Shown here in pieces: positions 33,654 through 43,999 of a stretch of 64,000 nucleotides of DNA; position 1 is the stretch's first letter; every line of letters begins with the position of its first letter. The notes below the pieces were generated by a model. The model was not told where the DNA came from and ran no database searches. It worked only from the letters and a program-made list of their open reading frames with translations. The stretch comes from Phallus indusiatus (lineage: Eukaryota > Basidiomycota > Agaricomycetes > Phallales > Phallaceae). The position numbers were made by a program, and so were the translations under genes. The DNA lies in assembly GCA_027605045.1 (NCBI GenBank), contig JAQFWX010000001.1:2666001-2730000 (forward strand). The letters are read 5' to 3'.

Positions 33654-35557
33654 ATGCACTCCATGAACCCAAACTCTTGCAGTTCCTCCTTTTTAACACC
33701 TCCATTGTTGAATTCTCCATCTAAAATGTCTTCCTCTCCCATTGAAAATTCGTTCTCGTCGACTCCCAGCAAGGGGGAACATGATGATCTGTTCCTCAGG
33801 TGTAAGCACGTCATGAACTCTGAGATCGCGAATGGTCGTGTTCTCAGCTGGGTTAATGGAAATGAGTCCAAACCTGTTGTTTGGCCTTGGTAAATCCCAT
33901 ATTTTCTTTAATTCTCACTACTAAATTTGTTTCTTAGGCCACTGGATGACGAAGGGAAGCCTTTCCGTGCCACTATGCTGGATTTCGCATACAGGCATTA
34001 TGAGTTTTCCTTGCCATCCTGTCCATGCAATATCCCGGAAAAAAATCCCAATGATTTGCATTTCGCGAAGATTTGGGTGGTGGGTAGGACTGATTCTAGG
34101 TATTACAGTACAGTTGCATTAGGATGCCATGGTCACTATGGTGGCTGCCGCATTTTCAGTAAGTGATATCCACATTATATGCACTTGACTGACGGACTTC
34201 AGTTCCATTGGCGAAAATTCACGAGAATAAAAATTTGGTGATGAAAAGCTATCCGCGGCGTGCCATGATGCTCGGGGAAGGTATGTTTTTTCATGGCAAT
34301 GCAATACTATCAACCTGAATAGATGGCGTCAGGTTTGGAAAAATTTGACGAACAAGGTCTTCTTAGCATGGAAGAAAAATTGCCGCAATATTTGCTATCG
34401 TCTATTCCCACACCCCCAAGACCCTTCGTTTCACCAACAAGGAAAAGATATACTCCCAACCGAGGTAAGTTCACTCCATTTTTTGAATGTGAGTTTTTCA
34501 TTTAAGCAACTAGGTTATAAACGCGGCTCATCTTCAACCATTCCCTTCCTTTTATCGGACTCTAAGAGGCAAAAATTCACTAATAATCAAAGTATGTAAG
34601 TTTATTTTGGTAGCTTAATACCATCTAAATATTTCACAGAAAATTCGTCGATTTTCCCGTCTACTCAGCCTCAGAGATCATTCTCACCTATTGAGATCTC
34701 TGACACAGAGGAGTTGCTCGAGGTCCAGTCTCTGCTGGAGGTAAAGTCTAGCCCAACTAAGCCCGGAGGAAATTCAGGCGTGCTATCCATGCGTAAGACA
34801 TGTTTTAAGTTTGTATTACTCTTATGTAACAAATCTTTATTATTATAGAAAACAAAGACGATCGATGGTTTGGGGATATCGCTTCACTCTGGGAGCCGCC
34901 GCACCACCAGTTTGCAATAAAAAGAAACTCCGAAGTTCCTCCTTTATCTGGAGAGGACTTGACGAGTGCATTGGCCGGATTATACAACGGTGAAGGCGTC
35001 AGCTATGACCAATTTTGGCGAATTTTTGACAAGTGCGAATGCTCTCTTTTTATATATAAACATACATCTGGAGATCATAAAAAACACTGCACGCTCGGCT
35101 CTCCTTCACCTACCCCTGCTAGCCATTCACTCAATCCCGCCAACACAAAATTTTCGTCTTCCCCTAATAAAACGCCAGTTCCTGCTAGCATTGTATCAGT
35201 TTCTCCCTTGCCTCCCCCCAAGTTAATTCCGTCAACACCGAAACGCGGTAAAAAGCAAAGTACCAAAGAAGGATATTTGACGGCAAATTTGTCATCTCAT
35301 TCAGGTGCGCAAAATAGCTTTCAGAGCATAACACCTGTGTAATAATAATAACTCGCGTAGCTCTTCCTCATCAAGCCACTCACACGACTGCAATCATAAA
35401 GCAGGAGCCGGAGCCTTCCCCTACTCTTGCATCCGACCCAGTTTACCCACCTATCGACCCAGCTGATCAAGATTGTCTCGCGTTTCTCAATGCATTGTCA
35501 AACCCTTACTATGCAAGCGCGAATTATTCTTCCTGGTTTCCGGACAATGAAAATTAG
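33654..35557 (+). CDS. MULE gene X, hypothetical multi-exon protein
   Basis: Not recognised. The start ATG 33,654 gives a Ser/Pro-rich N-terminus. Introns with good GT-AG ends keep the frame open: 33,891-33,937, about 34,160-34,201, about 34,281-34,335, others between 34,460 and 34,850, and one near 35,339-35,405. One exon carries SCPCNIPEKN, then a C-H-G-H-Y-G-G-C-R-I-F segment (34,010-34,160) that resembles a GRF-type or similar small zinc-binding fold. A later exon has GVSYDQFWRIFDKCECS with KHTSGDHKKHC, another possible Cys/His metal site. The tail carries a KQEPEP stretch and ends NYSSWFPDNEN at TAG 35,555-35,557. The preserved frame over many introns suggests selection until recently. 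It may assist transposition or bind nucleic acid; that is inference. Confidence 0.65.
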
Positions 35558-36034
35558 GTATGCCACACTTACTTAGCATTCGCTCATCTAATATCCTTGC
35601 AGCATTAGGTAGTCATCTATAGGTACATTAAATAATCATCCCAAGTAACCGTGAGAGTATGCATAAAATTAATTCGTCTTTATTTTGATTTCGGTACATA
35701 CATGTCATTGTCAAACTTCAAAAAAGACACACACTGTGTCCCACCAATTCAAATAACCATCCATGTACGCCTGGATCTCTTCCGTCTCCACTGCCATTGA
35801 TAAACACTCAACTTGCATGCGGTGTAGGTGTATTAAAATTGATACGCGAAAATGCGCTGTTTGCCAAACGCTAATAATCTTGGGATACCAATCTAATAAC
35901 TCCTCTGACATATCACTGCCAAAAGCCTGACAATACTCTTTCCATTGTTTGTGCGCCTGCTGAAATAATGAATAAACAGACTCAACCACCTTTTGCGCTG
36001 GGATGAGTTGTGCTTTCTGCCACTGTAAGAATTC

Positions 36035-36432
36035 TGTCAGGGTACGCTACCGCGTCCCCTCATTTTTCCTTATTTATTATCATCGGTATATATCTATTTC
36101 TATCTTATTCATATTTCCCGTGCATTGCCTCTACCATCCGTTTATTCTCTCCGTCCATATTTCACCTTCTCTGCTCGCGCGCGTTGCGCGCTCGTACACG
36201 GCGTGATGCCCGTGACATCACGTCGCTTAGGCTCGGCTTGGGCGCCTGGCACTTAGCTGTGCCAGGGCCGCACGCCGCATCGTCGTTTTATGTATATAGT
36301 AGCTGTACCTAGAGTGAGGGTCCCTAAGCTTGTTCTCTTAGGATCCCCTCCCTCTAGGTGAGTAGTATAGTTACCTTCCAATATATTTACTTAGGATCCC
36401 CTCCCTCTAGTGTGAGCTGAGTAGCCCTAACA
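36035..36432 (+). repeat. 5' LTR of gypsy-1 (LTR A10)
   Basis: TG...CA. TATATAG at 36,293-36,299 lies about 30 bp before AAGCTTGTTCT (36,326-36,336), the probable transcript start. A tandem GGATCCCCTCCCTCTAG pair lies in the last 90 bp. Confidence 0.96.
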
Positions 36433-36434
36433 GT

Positions 36435-36445
36435 AGAACAAGCTT
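36435..36445 (+). promoter_or_regulatory. Probable self-priming primer-binding site
   Basis: AGAACAAGCTT, two bases inside the 5' LTR, is the exact reverse complement of AAGCTTGTTCT at 36,326-36,336 in the LTR. Tf1 of fission yeast uses such an 11-nt pairing between the mRNA 5' end and the primer site. There is no TGG here as expected for tRNA priming. Confidence 0.7.
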
Positions 36446-36596
36446 CTACTTGCAGACTGGTCGTTTCTATCGACACTCACTATTGAAAAATCGCGCTCGA
36501 CACCGACTATCGCAGCGTCGTATTTTCCCCTCGAGTCCCGTCTATAATCGACCCCTCTGCTCCGTCCTAAAACCCCTTTTCCTTTCTCTCTCTCTC

Positions 36597-37907
36597 ATGG
36601 ATTCCTCACCCCCACCCTCTGCACCCCAAATCGTCACCCTCGAAGATGTGGCGACTATTATCATGCGGCAATTCGCGGAAATGGATGCCCGCATGGCAAG
36701 ACAGGAATCCCAGGCCTCACAGATGATTGAGGTCCTACGGAGCATCCGAGACGCGGCTAGAGCTGCTCCTACCCAAAACACCCCTGTTGACGACGCGTCC
36801 TCACCTGGACAACCACCGGCTCCTGAGCATCAAGCCAGTTCACGCTCTTCCCGAAATACCCGACCTGCTGTACCTCCTTCGTTCGACGGAGATCGCTCCA
36901 AGGGTCGTGCCTTCTGGAACACCGTTGAGTTTTACATGAGTATATGCAGTCGCGATTTCGAGACTGATGAACTCAAAATCGGCTGGGCAATGTCGTACAT
37001 GAACGAAGGCCGCGCCCTTACCTTCAGCGAATCTATGCTGAAAAGGTATCAAAGAGGAGAGAAGCCCTTCGCCGACTGGAATGCCTTTCGGGAACGATTC
37101 AAGGCAGATTTCTTTCCACAATCCGAGCAAGAGGATGCCATCAACACCCTCTATTCCAACCGCTATGTCCAAGGCAACAGGACTGTAGAAGAGTATGTGG
37201 ATGCCTTCCGCGTGCTCATTGAGCACGCTGGCTTTACGGAAGGACTCGCCATTAACACGTACTTTCGTAACGGTTTGGACCCGACAATTGCATCTTTGGT
37301 AGCGACGATGAAGGACCGACCCGCACTTCACGACTACGAGGGCTGGATCAGGCAAGCACGCATGTTTGACATGGACAGGCGTGCCAACGAGGCTTTCACT
37401 GCTGCTCGTCGCCGACTTGTAGGCTCTGGAACGGTTCAGACGAATCCCGCGATCGTCCCCACTAATCGACCCCGTCCCAACCCTTTTCCGTCCTATCAGA
37501 CCCTCCAGATCCAGAGGAGGCCCCCTGCCCCTTCCTATCAAGCTCCTTCTTACCCACCTCCCAGGCCAGCACCTCAACTCGCGCCCGCGTTGCCTCCTAG
37601 ACCTGCGGCTTCTGCTCCTACATCCCAGGTTAGACACGACCCGATGGACGTTGACGCTGCTCGTCGACGCTTAGGCCCAGAATCGACCAGATGTCATCGT
37701 TGTGGAGCAACAGGCCATTGGGCTCGTGAATGCCCTCGCGCGTACGACATTCGGTATCTTCAGCCCGACGAATTGGACGACAATATCGCACATTTGTTGG
37801 CCCAGAAAGACGCGTTGGAAGCCCAGGCGCGTGGTGACTCTGCTCTGACCCAAGGCGAGACTGTGGCTGCAACAGAGGTAGAGGATTTTCAAAACGGCGA
37901 CGAGTGA
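36597..37907 (+). CDS. gypsy-1 Gag
   Basis: Structural protein forming the virus-like particle. I chose ATG 36,597 (MDSSPPPSAPQIVTLEDV) over the in-frame ATG 36,450 because it follows the pyrimidine-rich leader and gives a normal acidic start. A helical Gag core has RAFWNTVEFYMSICSRDFE and EYVDAFRVLIEHAGFTEGLA (retrotrans_gag type). A Pro-rich linker and one CCHC knuckle, CHRCGATGHWARECP near 37,690-37,735, follow. It ends at TGA 37,905-37,907, overlapping the pol frame by 4 nt. No damage seen. Confidence 0.93.
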   Translation: MDSSPPPSAPQIVTLEDVATIIMRQFAEMDARMARQESQASQMIEVLRSIRDAARAAPTQNTPVDDASSPGQPPAPEHQASSRSSRNTRPAVPPSFDGDRSKGRAFWNTVEFYMSICSRDFETDELKIGWAMSYMNEGRALTFSESMLKRYQRGEKPFADWNAFRERFKADFFPQSEQEDAINTLYSNRYVQGNRTVEEYVDAFRVLIEHAGFTEGLAINTYFRNGLDPTIASLVATMKDRPALHDYEGWIRQARMFDMDRRANEAFTAARRRLVGSGTVQTNPAIVPTNRPRPNPFPSYQTLQIQRRPPAPSYQAPSYPPPRPAPQLAPALPPRPAASAPTSQVRHDPMDVDAARRRLGPESTRCHRCGATGHWARECPRAYDIRYLQPDELDDNIAHLLAQKDALEAQARGDSALTQGETVAATEVEDFQNGDE

Positions 37908-40290
37908 TAGATGCACCCTCGTTGCCGACATCTAATAGATTCGACATTTTGTACATAGATCGCGAACAAAATGACACTTCTGATTCGAATCTAACTACCC
38001 CTGCTGCATCCCCTGACAAACCCAAAGAACCGCCTCCACCTGCCACACGTTCTGTTTCTACCCCATGTATGCTGTCGCCTTCGCAACGTCGTGCATTGCC
38101 AAAGGAATACCGACTCGCAGCTACCGCAGGCACGCAGAAGCTAGAGATTCCAGTAGAGCTACAGAGTGTTGACACCGGAGCCCTGCTGCACAGCAAGGCC
38201 ATGCTGGACACCGGGGCTAGCGGTATGTTCCTCGATCGCAACTTTGTCGAGAAACATCGGCTTCCCTCTGTACGCCTTGCTAAACCCATTCCCGTGTTTA
38301 ACGTCGACGGTACGCCCAACCACGCTGGCTCTATCACCCACGTTGTCGACCTCGTTGTTCGCTTTCGGGATCACTCTGAACGCACCTTGTTCGCCGTTAC
38401 CTCACTCAAGTATCCCGTCCTGTTTGGACTGCCGTGGTTCAAGGCTCACAATCCCGTCATAGACTACACAACTGGTCAAGTAGAGTTCATGTGCTGCAGC
38501 CCCAGCTGTCGGTCTTGTGCCCCACGCTGGCCAGCGGGTAAGCTCTCTAAGCGCGCGTTCCAACAGATCCGACACGCACCTCTGCCAGAGCTCGACGACA
38601 CTGAGGCCGATGATCCTGACATACCAGACCTGGTCGACGTCGAGTCTGAGATTGAAGAGGGTGATCGACTGTTCGCGATATCTATGCTACCCGACGAGCC
38701 CGACACTCACCGCATATATGCCACCGAGACCATCTCCCAGCGACTGGCTCGAGCTCACGCCAACAACGCAGACGCACCAGCACCCAAAGGTTTTCGGGAT
38801 ATCGTGCCAGAGAGGTTCCACGACTTTGCCGACATTTTCTCGAAGGAGTCGTTCGACTCGTTGCCGCAATCGAAGAAGTGGGACCACCCGATAGAGCTTG
38901 TGCCAGGTTCTGAGCCCAAGTCGTGCAAGATCTACCCGTTGTCACCCAACGAGCAGGCCGAGTTAGACGCGTTTCTAGAAGAAAACCTTGCGTCTGGACG
39001 AATCCGACCCTCCAAGTCGCCCATGGCGTCCCCGGTATTCTTCATTAAGAAGAAAGATGGCTCTCTTCGTCTCATCCAGGACTATCGGGCATTGAATGCT
39101 ATGACGATTAAGAACCGTTACCCGCTGCCCCTGATCTCAGAGCTCATCAACAAATTGCAAGGTGCCCGGTACTTTACCAAGCTGGACGTGCGCTGGGGTT
39201 ACAACAATGTGCGGATAAAGGAAGGAGACGAGTGGAAGGCTGCTTTCCGCACCAACCGCGGCCTTTTCGAACCTCTGGTAATGTTCTTTGGTCTCACAAA
39301 TAGCCCTGCGACCTTCCAGACAATGATGAACGAGATCTTCGAGGACATGATCTCGGAAGGTGTCGTTGCCGTCTACATCGACGACATTCTCATCTATACT
39401 CGGGATCGGGAACAACATGACCAGGTAACACGACGCGTTCTCGAACATCTCCGCGAGCACAAGCTGTATCTCAAGGCTGAGAAGTGCGAGTTCTGCCGGA
39501 CTAAGATCGAGTACTTGGGTGTTGTCATTTCCGAGAACACAGTCGAGATGGATCCCGCGAAAGTCTCAGGTGTCAGAGACTGGCCCATCCCGAAGAACGT
39601 CACTGAGGTTCAGTCCTTCTTGGGCTTCGCCAACTTCTACCGTCGGTTTATCAAGGATTTCGCACGTATTGCCAATCCCATGTTCAGGTTAACCAAGAAG
39701 GATACACCCTTCGTCTGGTCCGACACTTGTCAGCATGCTTTCGATACTCTGAAGTCGTCGATCACCTCTGCCCCCATTCTTCTCATTCCCAACCCCGCTA
39801 ATCCTTACCGGGTTGAAGCAGACAGCTCCGACTTTGCAACAGGCGCGGTTCTCTCACAGTTGTCGAACGAGGACGGTAAATGGCACCCAGTTGCGTTCTT
39901 CTCGAAGGCCCTCAGCCCCGTCGAACGCAACTATGAGATTCACGACAAGGAGATGCTCGCTATCATACGATCTTTAGAGGAATGGCGACACTTTCTCGAA
40001 GGCGCATCTCACCCTATCGACATACGGACTGATCACAAGAATCTCGAGTATTTCATGTCCGCGCGTAACCTCAATCGTCGTCAAGCTAGATGGTCAGTAT
40101 ATCTCTCGCGATTCGACTTCACCCTACAGCATATACCGGGCAAGTCGATGGGGAAACCTGATGGCCTATCCCGCCGCCCAGATCATGGCTCGGGAAAGGA
40201 CGACAATCGTGGCGTCACCCTAATCCGACCCGAAATGTTTGCAATCAATGCTCTGCAAACATTCCGCCTTAAAGGGAGGAGGAGGACTTG
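37904..40290 (+). CDS. gypsy-1 Pol: protease, reverse transcriptase, RNase H
   Basis: In the -1 frame relative to gag. The frame has no ATG at the overlap, so expression probably needs frameshifting or readthrough. Protease active site MLDTGASGMFLD near 38,200. RT has LRLIQDYRALNAMTIKNRYP, TKLDVRWGYNNVRI and the catalytic YIDDILIYTR near 39,376-39,405. RNase H has EADSSDFATGAVLSQ and HDKEMLAIIRSLEEW, then TDHKNLEYFM. After LKG near 40,275 the frame shifts and continues only as unrelated sequence to 40,708. The true continuation is the next feature. Confidence 0.93.
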
Positions 40291-41811
40291 CTACGCCAGA
40301 TTCGCAAGGCCAATCGGGAAGGCAAGGTCGAAGATAGCGTTTCCAAAGCCGTTGCAACACTTCGTGCACTGGGTGGTCGTTCAGCTCACTCATCGGAATG
40401 GTTTGAAGACCAGGACCTCCTCTATTATCGCGGCAAGGTTTACGTGCCAAACGTCGACGAGCTGCGTCGGAAAATCCTTTCCAGGCACCACGACACCAAA
40501 CTCGGTGGTCACCCGGGTCGTTTTAAGACCCTCGAGCTCGTTTCGCGCACCTTCTGGTGGCCAGGTGTCTCCAGGTATGTCCAACGCTACGTCGAGGCCT
40601 GCGACATGTGTCTACGTACGAAACCCCCTCGTCATGCTCCCTATGGCCTTCTCCGACCCACAGAAGTGCCAAGTCGACCCTGGGAACACATCTCAGTCGA
40701 CTTCATAGTGGAGCTGCCAGAATCCAACGGTTTCGACGCGATCCTCTCTGTCGTCGACTCTCTCACCAAACGGGTTCATTTCGTGCCGACATTTACGACA
40801 CTTGACGCGACAGGTCTAGCCCGTCTGTACCTTCAACACGTCTGGAAGCTCCATGGTCTCCCCATGAAGGTGATCTCTGACAGAGGTCCCCAGTTCGTGT
40901 CCCGCTTCACACAGGAGCTTTCTAGGCTCCTTGGCATACGGCTTGCACCCTCTACGGCATATCATCCTCAAACCGATGGTCAGACGGAGCGTGTCAACGC
41001 AGAAGTCGAACAATACCTTCGACTTTTCACCTCTGAGCGGCAGGACGACTGGGACCAGATACTGCCTTTGGCTGAGTTCGCATATAACAACCACGTACAC
41101 TCAGCAACGCGCGCGACACCGTTCGAGCTCGACACTGGACGACATCCTCGTATGGGATTCGAACCGCTGGTTGCCGACTCCAAGATCGAATCTGTCAACG
41201 AGTTCAAGACGCGTATGGAGTCGACGATAGAGGAAGCCAAGGCCGCCATAGCCAAGTCGAAGGACGAGATGGCCAAGTACTACGATCGGAAACACATCCC
41301 GGCACCTGAATACAAGGTTGGCGACAAGGTATACCTCGATTCGAGCGACATTCGTACCACCAGGCCCTCCGCCAAGTTATCGCATCGGTACTTAGGGCCT
41401 TTTCCGATAGTCAGCAAGGTCGGGTCGCACGCATATAAGCTGCGTTTACCACTGTCGATGTCAAGGCTTCATCCAGTATTCCACGTCGGGAAGTTGCGTC
41501 CAAAGGTTGAAGATACAATCCCGGGTCGTCGCGTCAAGGCTCCCCCACCTCCAGAGATCAGAGATGACGGTGAGCACTACGTCGTGGAACGGATTTTGGA
41601 CAGTCGTGTATTCCGGAGACGACTCGAATATAAGGTGCGTTGGGAAGGCTATGGTCCCGAGCATGATCAATGGGAACCCGAGTCGAATATTGCAGCCCCA
41701 GATCTCATTAGGCAGTTCCACCGTGAGCACCCGAGTGCGCCGCGCTCGATAAATGGTCTCCTTTTCCATCGTCGCCTCGGTTCGATTTCTCCAAGTTGCA
41801 AGCATCATTAG
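40288..41811 (+). CDS. gypsy-1 Pol: integrase and chromodomain
   Basis: Continues Pol in another frame after a one-base change near 40,275. Integrase HHCC domain: HHDTKLGGHPGRFKT with CDMCLRTK. Catalytic core: SVDFIVELPESNGFD, VISDRGPQFVSRF and YHPQTDGQTERVNAEVEQ (D, D, E). C-terminal GPFPIVSKVGSHAYKLRLP module, then a chromodomain ERILDSRVFRRRLEYKVRWE with YGPEHDQWEPESNI near 41,600-41,690, which would read histone marks during target choice. Ends at TAG 41,809-41,811. Confidence 0.92.
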   Translation: MLRQIRKANREGKVEDSVSKAVATLRALGGRSAHSSEWFEDQDLLYYRGKVYVPNVDELRRKILSRHHDTKLGGHPGRFKTLELVSRTFWWPGVSRYVQRYVEACDMCLRTKPPRHAPYGLLRPTEVPSRPWEHISVDFIVELPESNGFDAILSVVDSLTKRVHFVPTFTTLDATGLARLYLQHVWKLHGLPMKVISDRGPQFVSRFTQELSRLLGIRLAPSTAYHPQTDGQTERVNAEVEQYLRLFTSERQDDWDQILPLAEFAYNNHVHSATRATPFELDTGRHPRMGFEPLVADSKIESVNEFKTRMESTIEEAKAAIAKSKDEMAKYYDRKHIPAPEYKVGDKVYLDSSDIRTTRPSAKLSHRYLGPFPIVSKVGSHAYKLRLPLSMSRLHPVFHVGKLRPKVEDTIPGRRVKAPPPPEIRDDGEHYVVERILDSRVFRRRLEYKVRWEGYGPEHDQWEPESNIAAPDLIRQFHREHPSAPRSINGLLFHRRLGSISPSCKHH

Positions 41812-41844
41812 TCGAAGCTACAGGCGTCGGGACGCCGCCTCGTT

Positions 41845-41853
41845 GAAGGGGGG
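41845..41853 (+). promoter_or_regulatory. Polypurine tract
   Basis: GAAGGGGGG directly before the 3' LTR; primer for plus-strand DNA synthesis. Confidence 0.85.
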
Positions 41854-42250
41854 TGTCAGGGTACGCTACCGCGTCCCTCATTTTTCCTTATTTATTATCA
41901 TCGGTATATATCTATTTCTATCTTATTCATATTTCCCGTGCATTGCCTCTACCATCCGTTTATTCTCTCCGTCCATATTTCACCTTCTCTGCTCGCGCGC
42001 GTTGCGCGCTCGTACACGGCGTGATGCCCGTGACATCACGTCGCTTAGGCTCGGCTTGGGCGCCTGGCACTTAGCTGTGCCAGGGCCGCACGCCGCGTCG
42101 TCGTTTTATGTATATAGTAGCTGTACCTAGAGTGAGGGTCCCTAAGCTTGTTCTCTTAGGATCCCCTCCCTCTAGGTGAGTAGTATAGTTACCTTCCAAT
42201 ATATTTACTTAGGATCCCCTCCCTCTAGTGTGAGCTGAGTAGCCCTAACA
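41854..42250 (+). repeat. 3' LTR of gypsy-1 (LTR A11)
   Basis: 397 bp, near-identical to 36,035-36,432; followed by TSD AATTC. Confidence 0.96.
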
Positions 42251-43059
42251 AATTCCTTCACTTCCTCCATCGGGCGCTCTGAAATATAAACCGCTTCATC
42301 GAAGTACTCCCAAGCTGATTGCACAAACAGGTGCTCCTCCAAAAAAGCACTCGCACATCTCCATGTCGAGGGTACTAAAGGTGTACCGAGGTCATCAAAC
42401 AGCTCTGCCAATGAGATCTCACTGGCAGAGTCGGTGATCTCTGTATCCGACTCGGACCCCGCCTCGCCGTCTTCATAGTCTCCATCAAGGCTGCTATCCA
42501 TGTCTGATGCATTGAATGCATCATCAGACGCTGCCAGACAAAATAAATTATCCCATCTGAAATCATGATAGTGAGTGCTTGCGATAATCATCATAAAAAA
42601 TGCAATTACCTCTTTGACTCACCCGGGATGAATGGTGCTCTGAGCTCATAGGGACGCGTGCCCCTATGACGTTTGGCTGGGACGGCCTGGGATAGGAGAG
42701 GTGCAGTTGACGGCACCGTCGAAGGCACCAGGACGGATGACTGGGCAGACCCGGCATAGGGTGCAGATATTGATGATGCCGGAATGGGAAGACACAGGGC
42801 GCGGTGTGCTGGCTGAGCAGATGCTGATAGATGGAGGCGTAGGGCGCGGCGCACTGGCTGAGTAGACGTTGATAGACGGAAGCAATTGGAGCAACGGAAG
42901 CTGATGGATTGCGGTGGTTGCACGGGTGTTGGCGTGCTATCCCTTGGAGTTGTGGTAGTTGGCAGAGATGGGAATGGTATGAGGGTGGCTGAGGCTATGG
43001 GTGACGTTGGCTCCACCGTCGGGTCTGGCGCAGCTATGGAAGAAGAGACCGGTGTTATG

Positions 43060-43380
43060 GATGTGGCTGGTGCAGAGGGAGTAGCTGGTGCTGGTGCTGG
43101 TGCCGGTACAGACGGCGACACTGGTGCAGAGGGTGAGGGTGACGCTGGTGTAGAGGAAGAGGGTGGTGTAGGTGCAGGGGGTGTGGTGGGTGCAGAGGAT
43201 GTGGCGGGTGCAGAGGATGTGGCGGGTGCAGAGGATGTAGCGGGTGTAGAGGATGTAGCGGGTGTAGAGGATGTAGTGGGTGTAGGAGATGTGGATGCAG
43301 GAGAGTTGGCGGATGCAGGAGAGTTGGCGGATGCAGGAGATGTGGCGGGTGCAGAGGATGATGGCATGACGGGCGCTGTC
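43060..43380 (-). repeat. Coding minisatellite in MGG gene 1
   Basis: Degenerate 18-bp unit (GATGTGGCGGGTGCAGAG on the plus strand) repeated several times, coding Ser-Ser-Ala-Pro-Ala-Thr on the minus strand. Produces the disordered Pro/Ser/Thr region. Confidence 0.8.
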
Positions 43381-43722
43381 AGCCCAGACGACGGGATTGT
43401 CAAGACAGGGTTGGTTAGCGGTGCTGTTATTGGCAAGGGCACTATGGTTGCTATTGCTGTGAACGGCGATGGCATGAAAAGTGGCAATTCCGGCGCAAAA
43501 AATGACGTTGACGGTACTGCACAAGATGAGGCATGCGCTGGCGAAGATGCAGAATCTAATTCTCCATTTTTTTTCGTGCGATCGCGATTCCTAGCACCGT
43601 GAGTTCACTATCTAACAAAAAAAATGGAACAAACAGAATGCTCACTTATAGTACCAGCGTCGCTTTGCCTCCAGCTCTCGCTGGCGGCGCTCTTGATCAC
43701 TGGCGGCTCTAGGACCGCCCAT

Positions 43723-43999
43723 TAACTGTAATAGATACTAATTGTAACAAAAAATTAGTAGATTGTCCGAAGAATATAAAATCAACTGTACATACTTGTT
43801 AAAATGTGAATTTTTGAAAGTAGAGGAAGGAGGAGAAAGGAAAGAACTTAGTAAGCGCCGGTCACTAGAAGGTTTAAAATATCTTCTAAATAAACATCTA
43901 GTCTTTGCGCGCGAAACAGCTAATTGCTTGATTCGAACGGCAACCGCAAAAATTATTTTATATAAATGACTTTCTACATAATATTCATCACATAGGTTG
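43723..43999. other. Spacer between MGG gene 1 and transposase
   Basis: About 280 bp, AT-rich; would contain the transposase 3' end and MGG promoter. No frame called. Confidence 0.5.

Larger units (their letters stand above)
36035..42250 (+). mobile_element. Ty3/gypsy element 1, full length, chromodomain type
   Basis: 6,216 bp, LTRs of 398 and 397 bp, TSD AATTC at 36,030-36,034 and 42,251-42,255. The two LTRs differ, by my reading, at only two positions: one C in a CCCC run and one A/G near the TATA box. So insertion was recent. Order: 5' LTR, primer site, gag, pol (protease, RT, RNase H, integrase, chromodomain), polypurine tract, 3' LTR. It sits within exon 3 of MGG gene 1 on the opposite strand. 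It is the only full-length member; all other A LTRs are solo or truncated. Confidence 0.97.
35711..43722 (-). pseudogene. MGG-family accessory gene 1, split by Ty3/gypsy-1
   Basis: Family not recognised; named for its start MGGPRAASDQERRQRELEAK. Exon 1 is 43,646-43,722 and exon 2 is 42,610-43,590 (introns of 55 and 53 nt). Exon 3 runs from 42,556 to 42,251, where gypsy-1 begins, and resumes at 36,034, to the stop at 35,711-35,713. Without the insert and one TSD the frame is continuous at 560 codons. N-terminus basic and helical; middle about 250 residues of Pro/Ser/Ala/Thr repeats; an acidic segment (SLDGDYEDGEAGSESD); C-terminus helical and Trp-rich (LNWWDTVCVFF). It lies downstream of the transposase on the same strand. 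The second locus is at 54,358-56,204. Function unknown. Confidence 0.8.

Noticed and set aside
36003..36312. Recurring hydrophobic frames inside LTR A copies (for example FPYLLSLVYIYFYSIYIS-like peptides)
   Set aside because: They are translations of LTR promoter sequence, appear on both strands and in all frames, and have no conserved start or stop.
36840..38337. Long minus-strand frames opposite gypsy-1 gag and pol
   Set aside because: Antisense shadows of real Gag and protease codons; no domain of their own.
42886..43602. Long plus-strand Gly/Ala/Val/Glu repeat frame
   Set aside because: Shadow of the Pro/Ser/Ala/Thr repeat of MGG gene 1, which has splice sites and a homologue on the minus strand.
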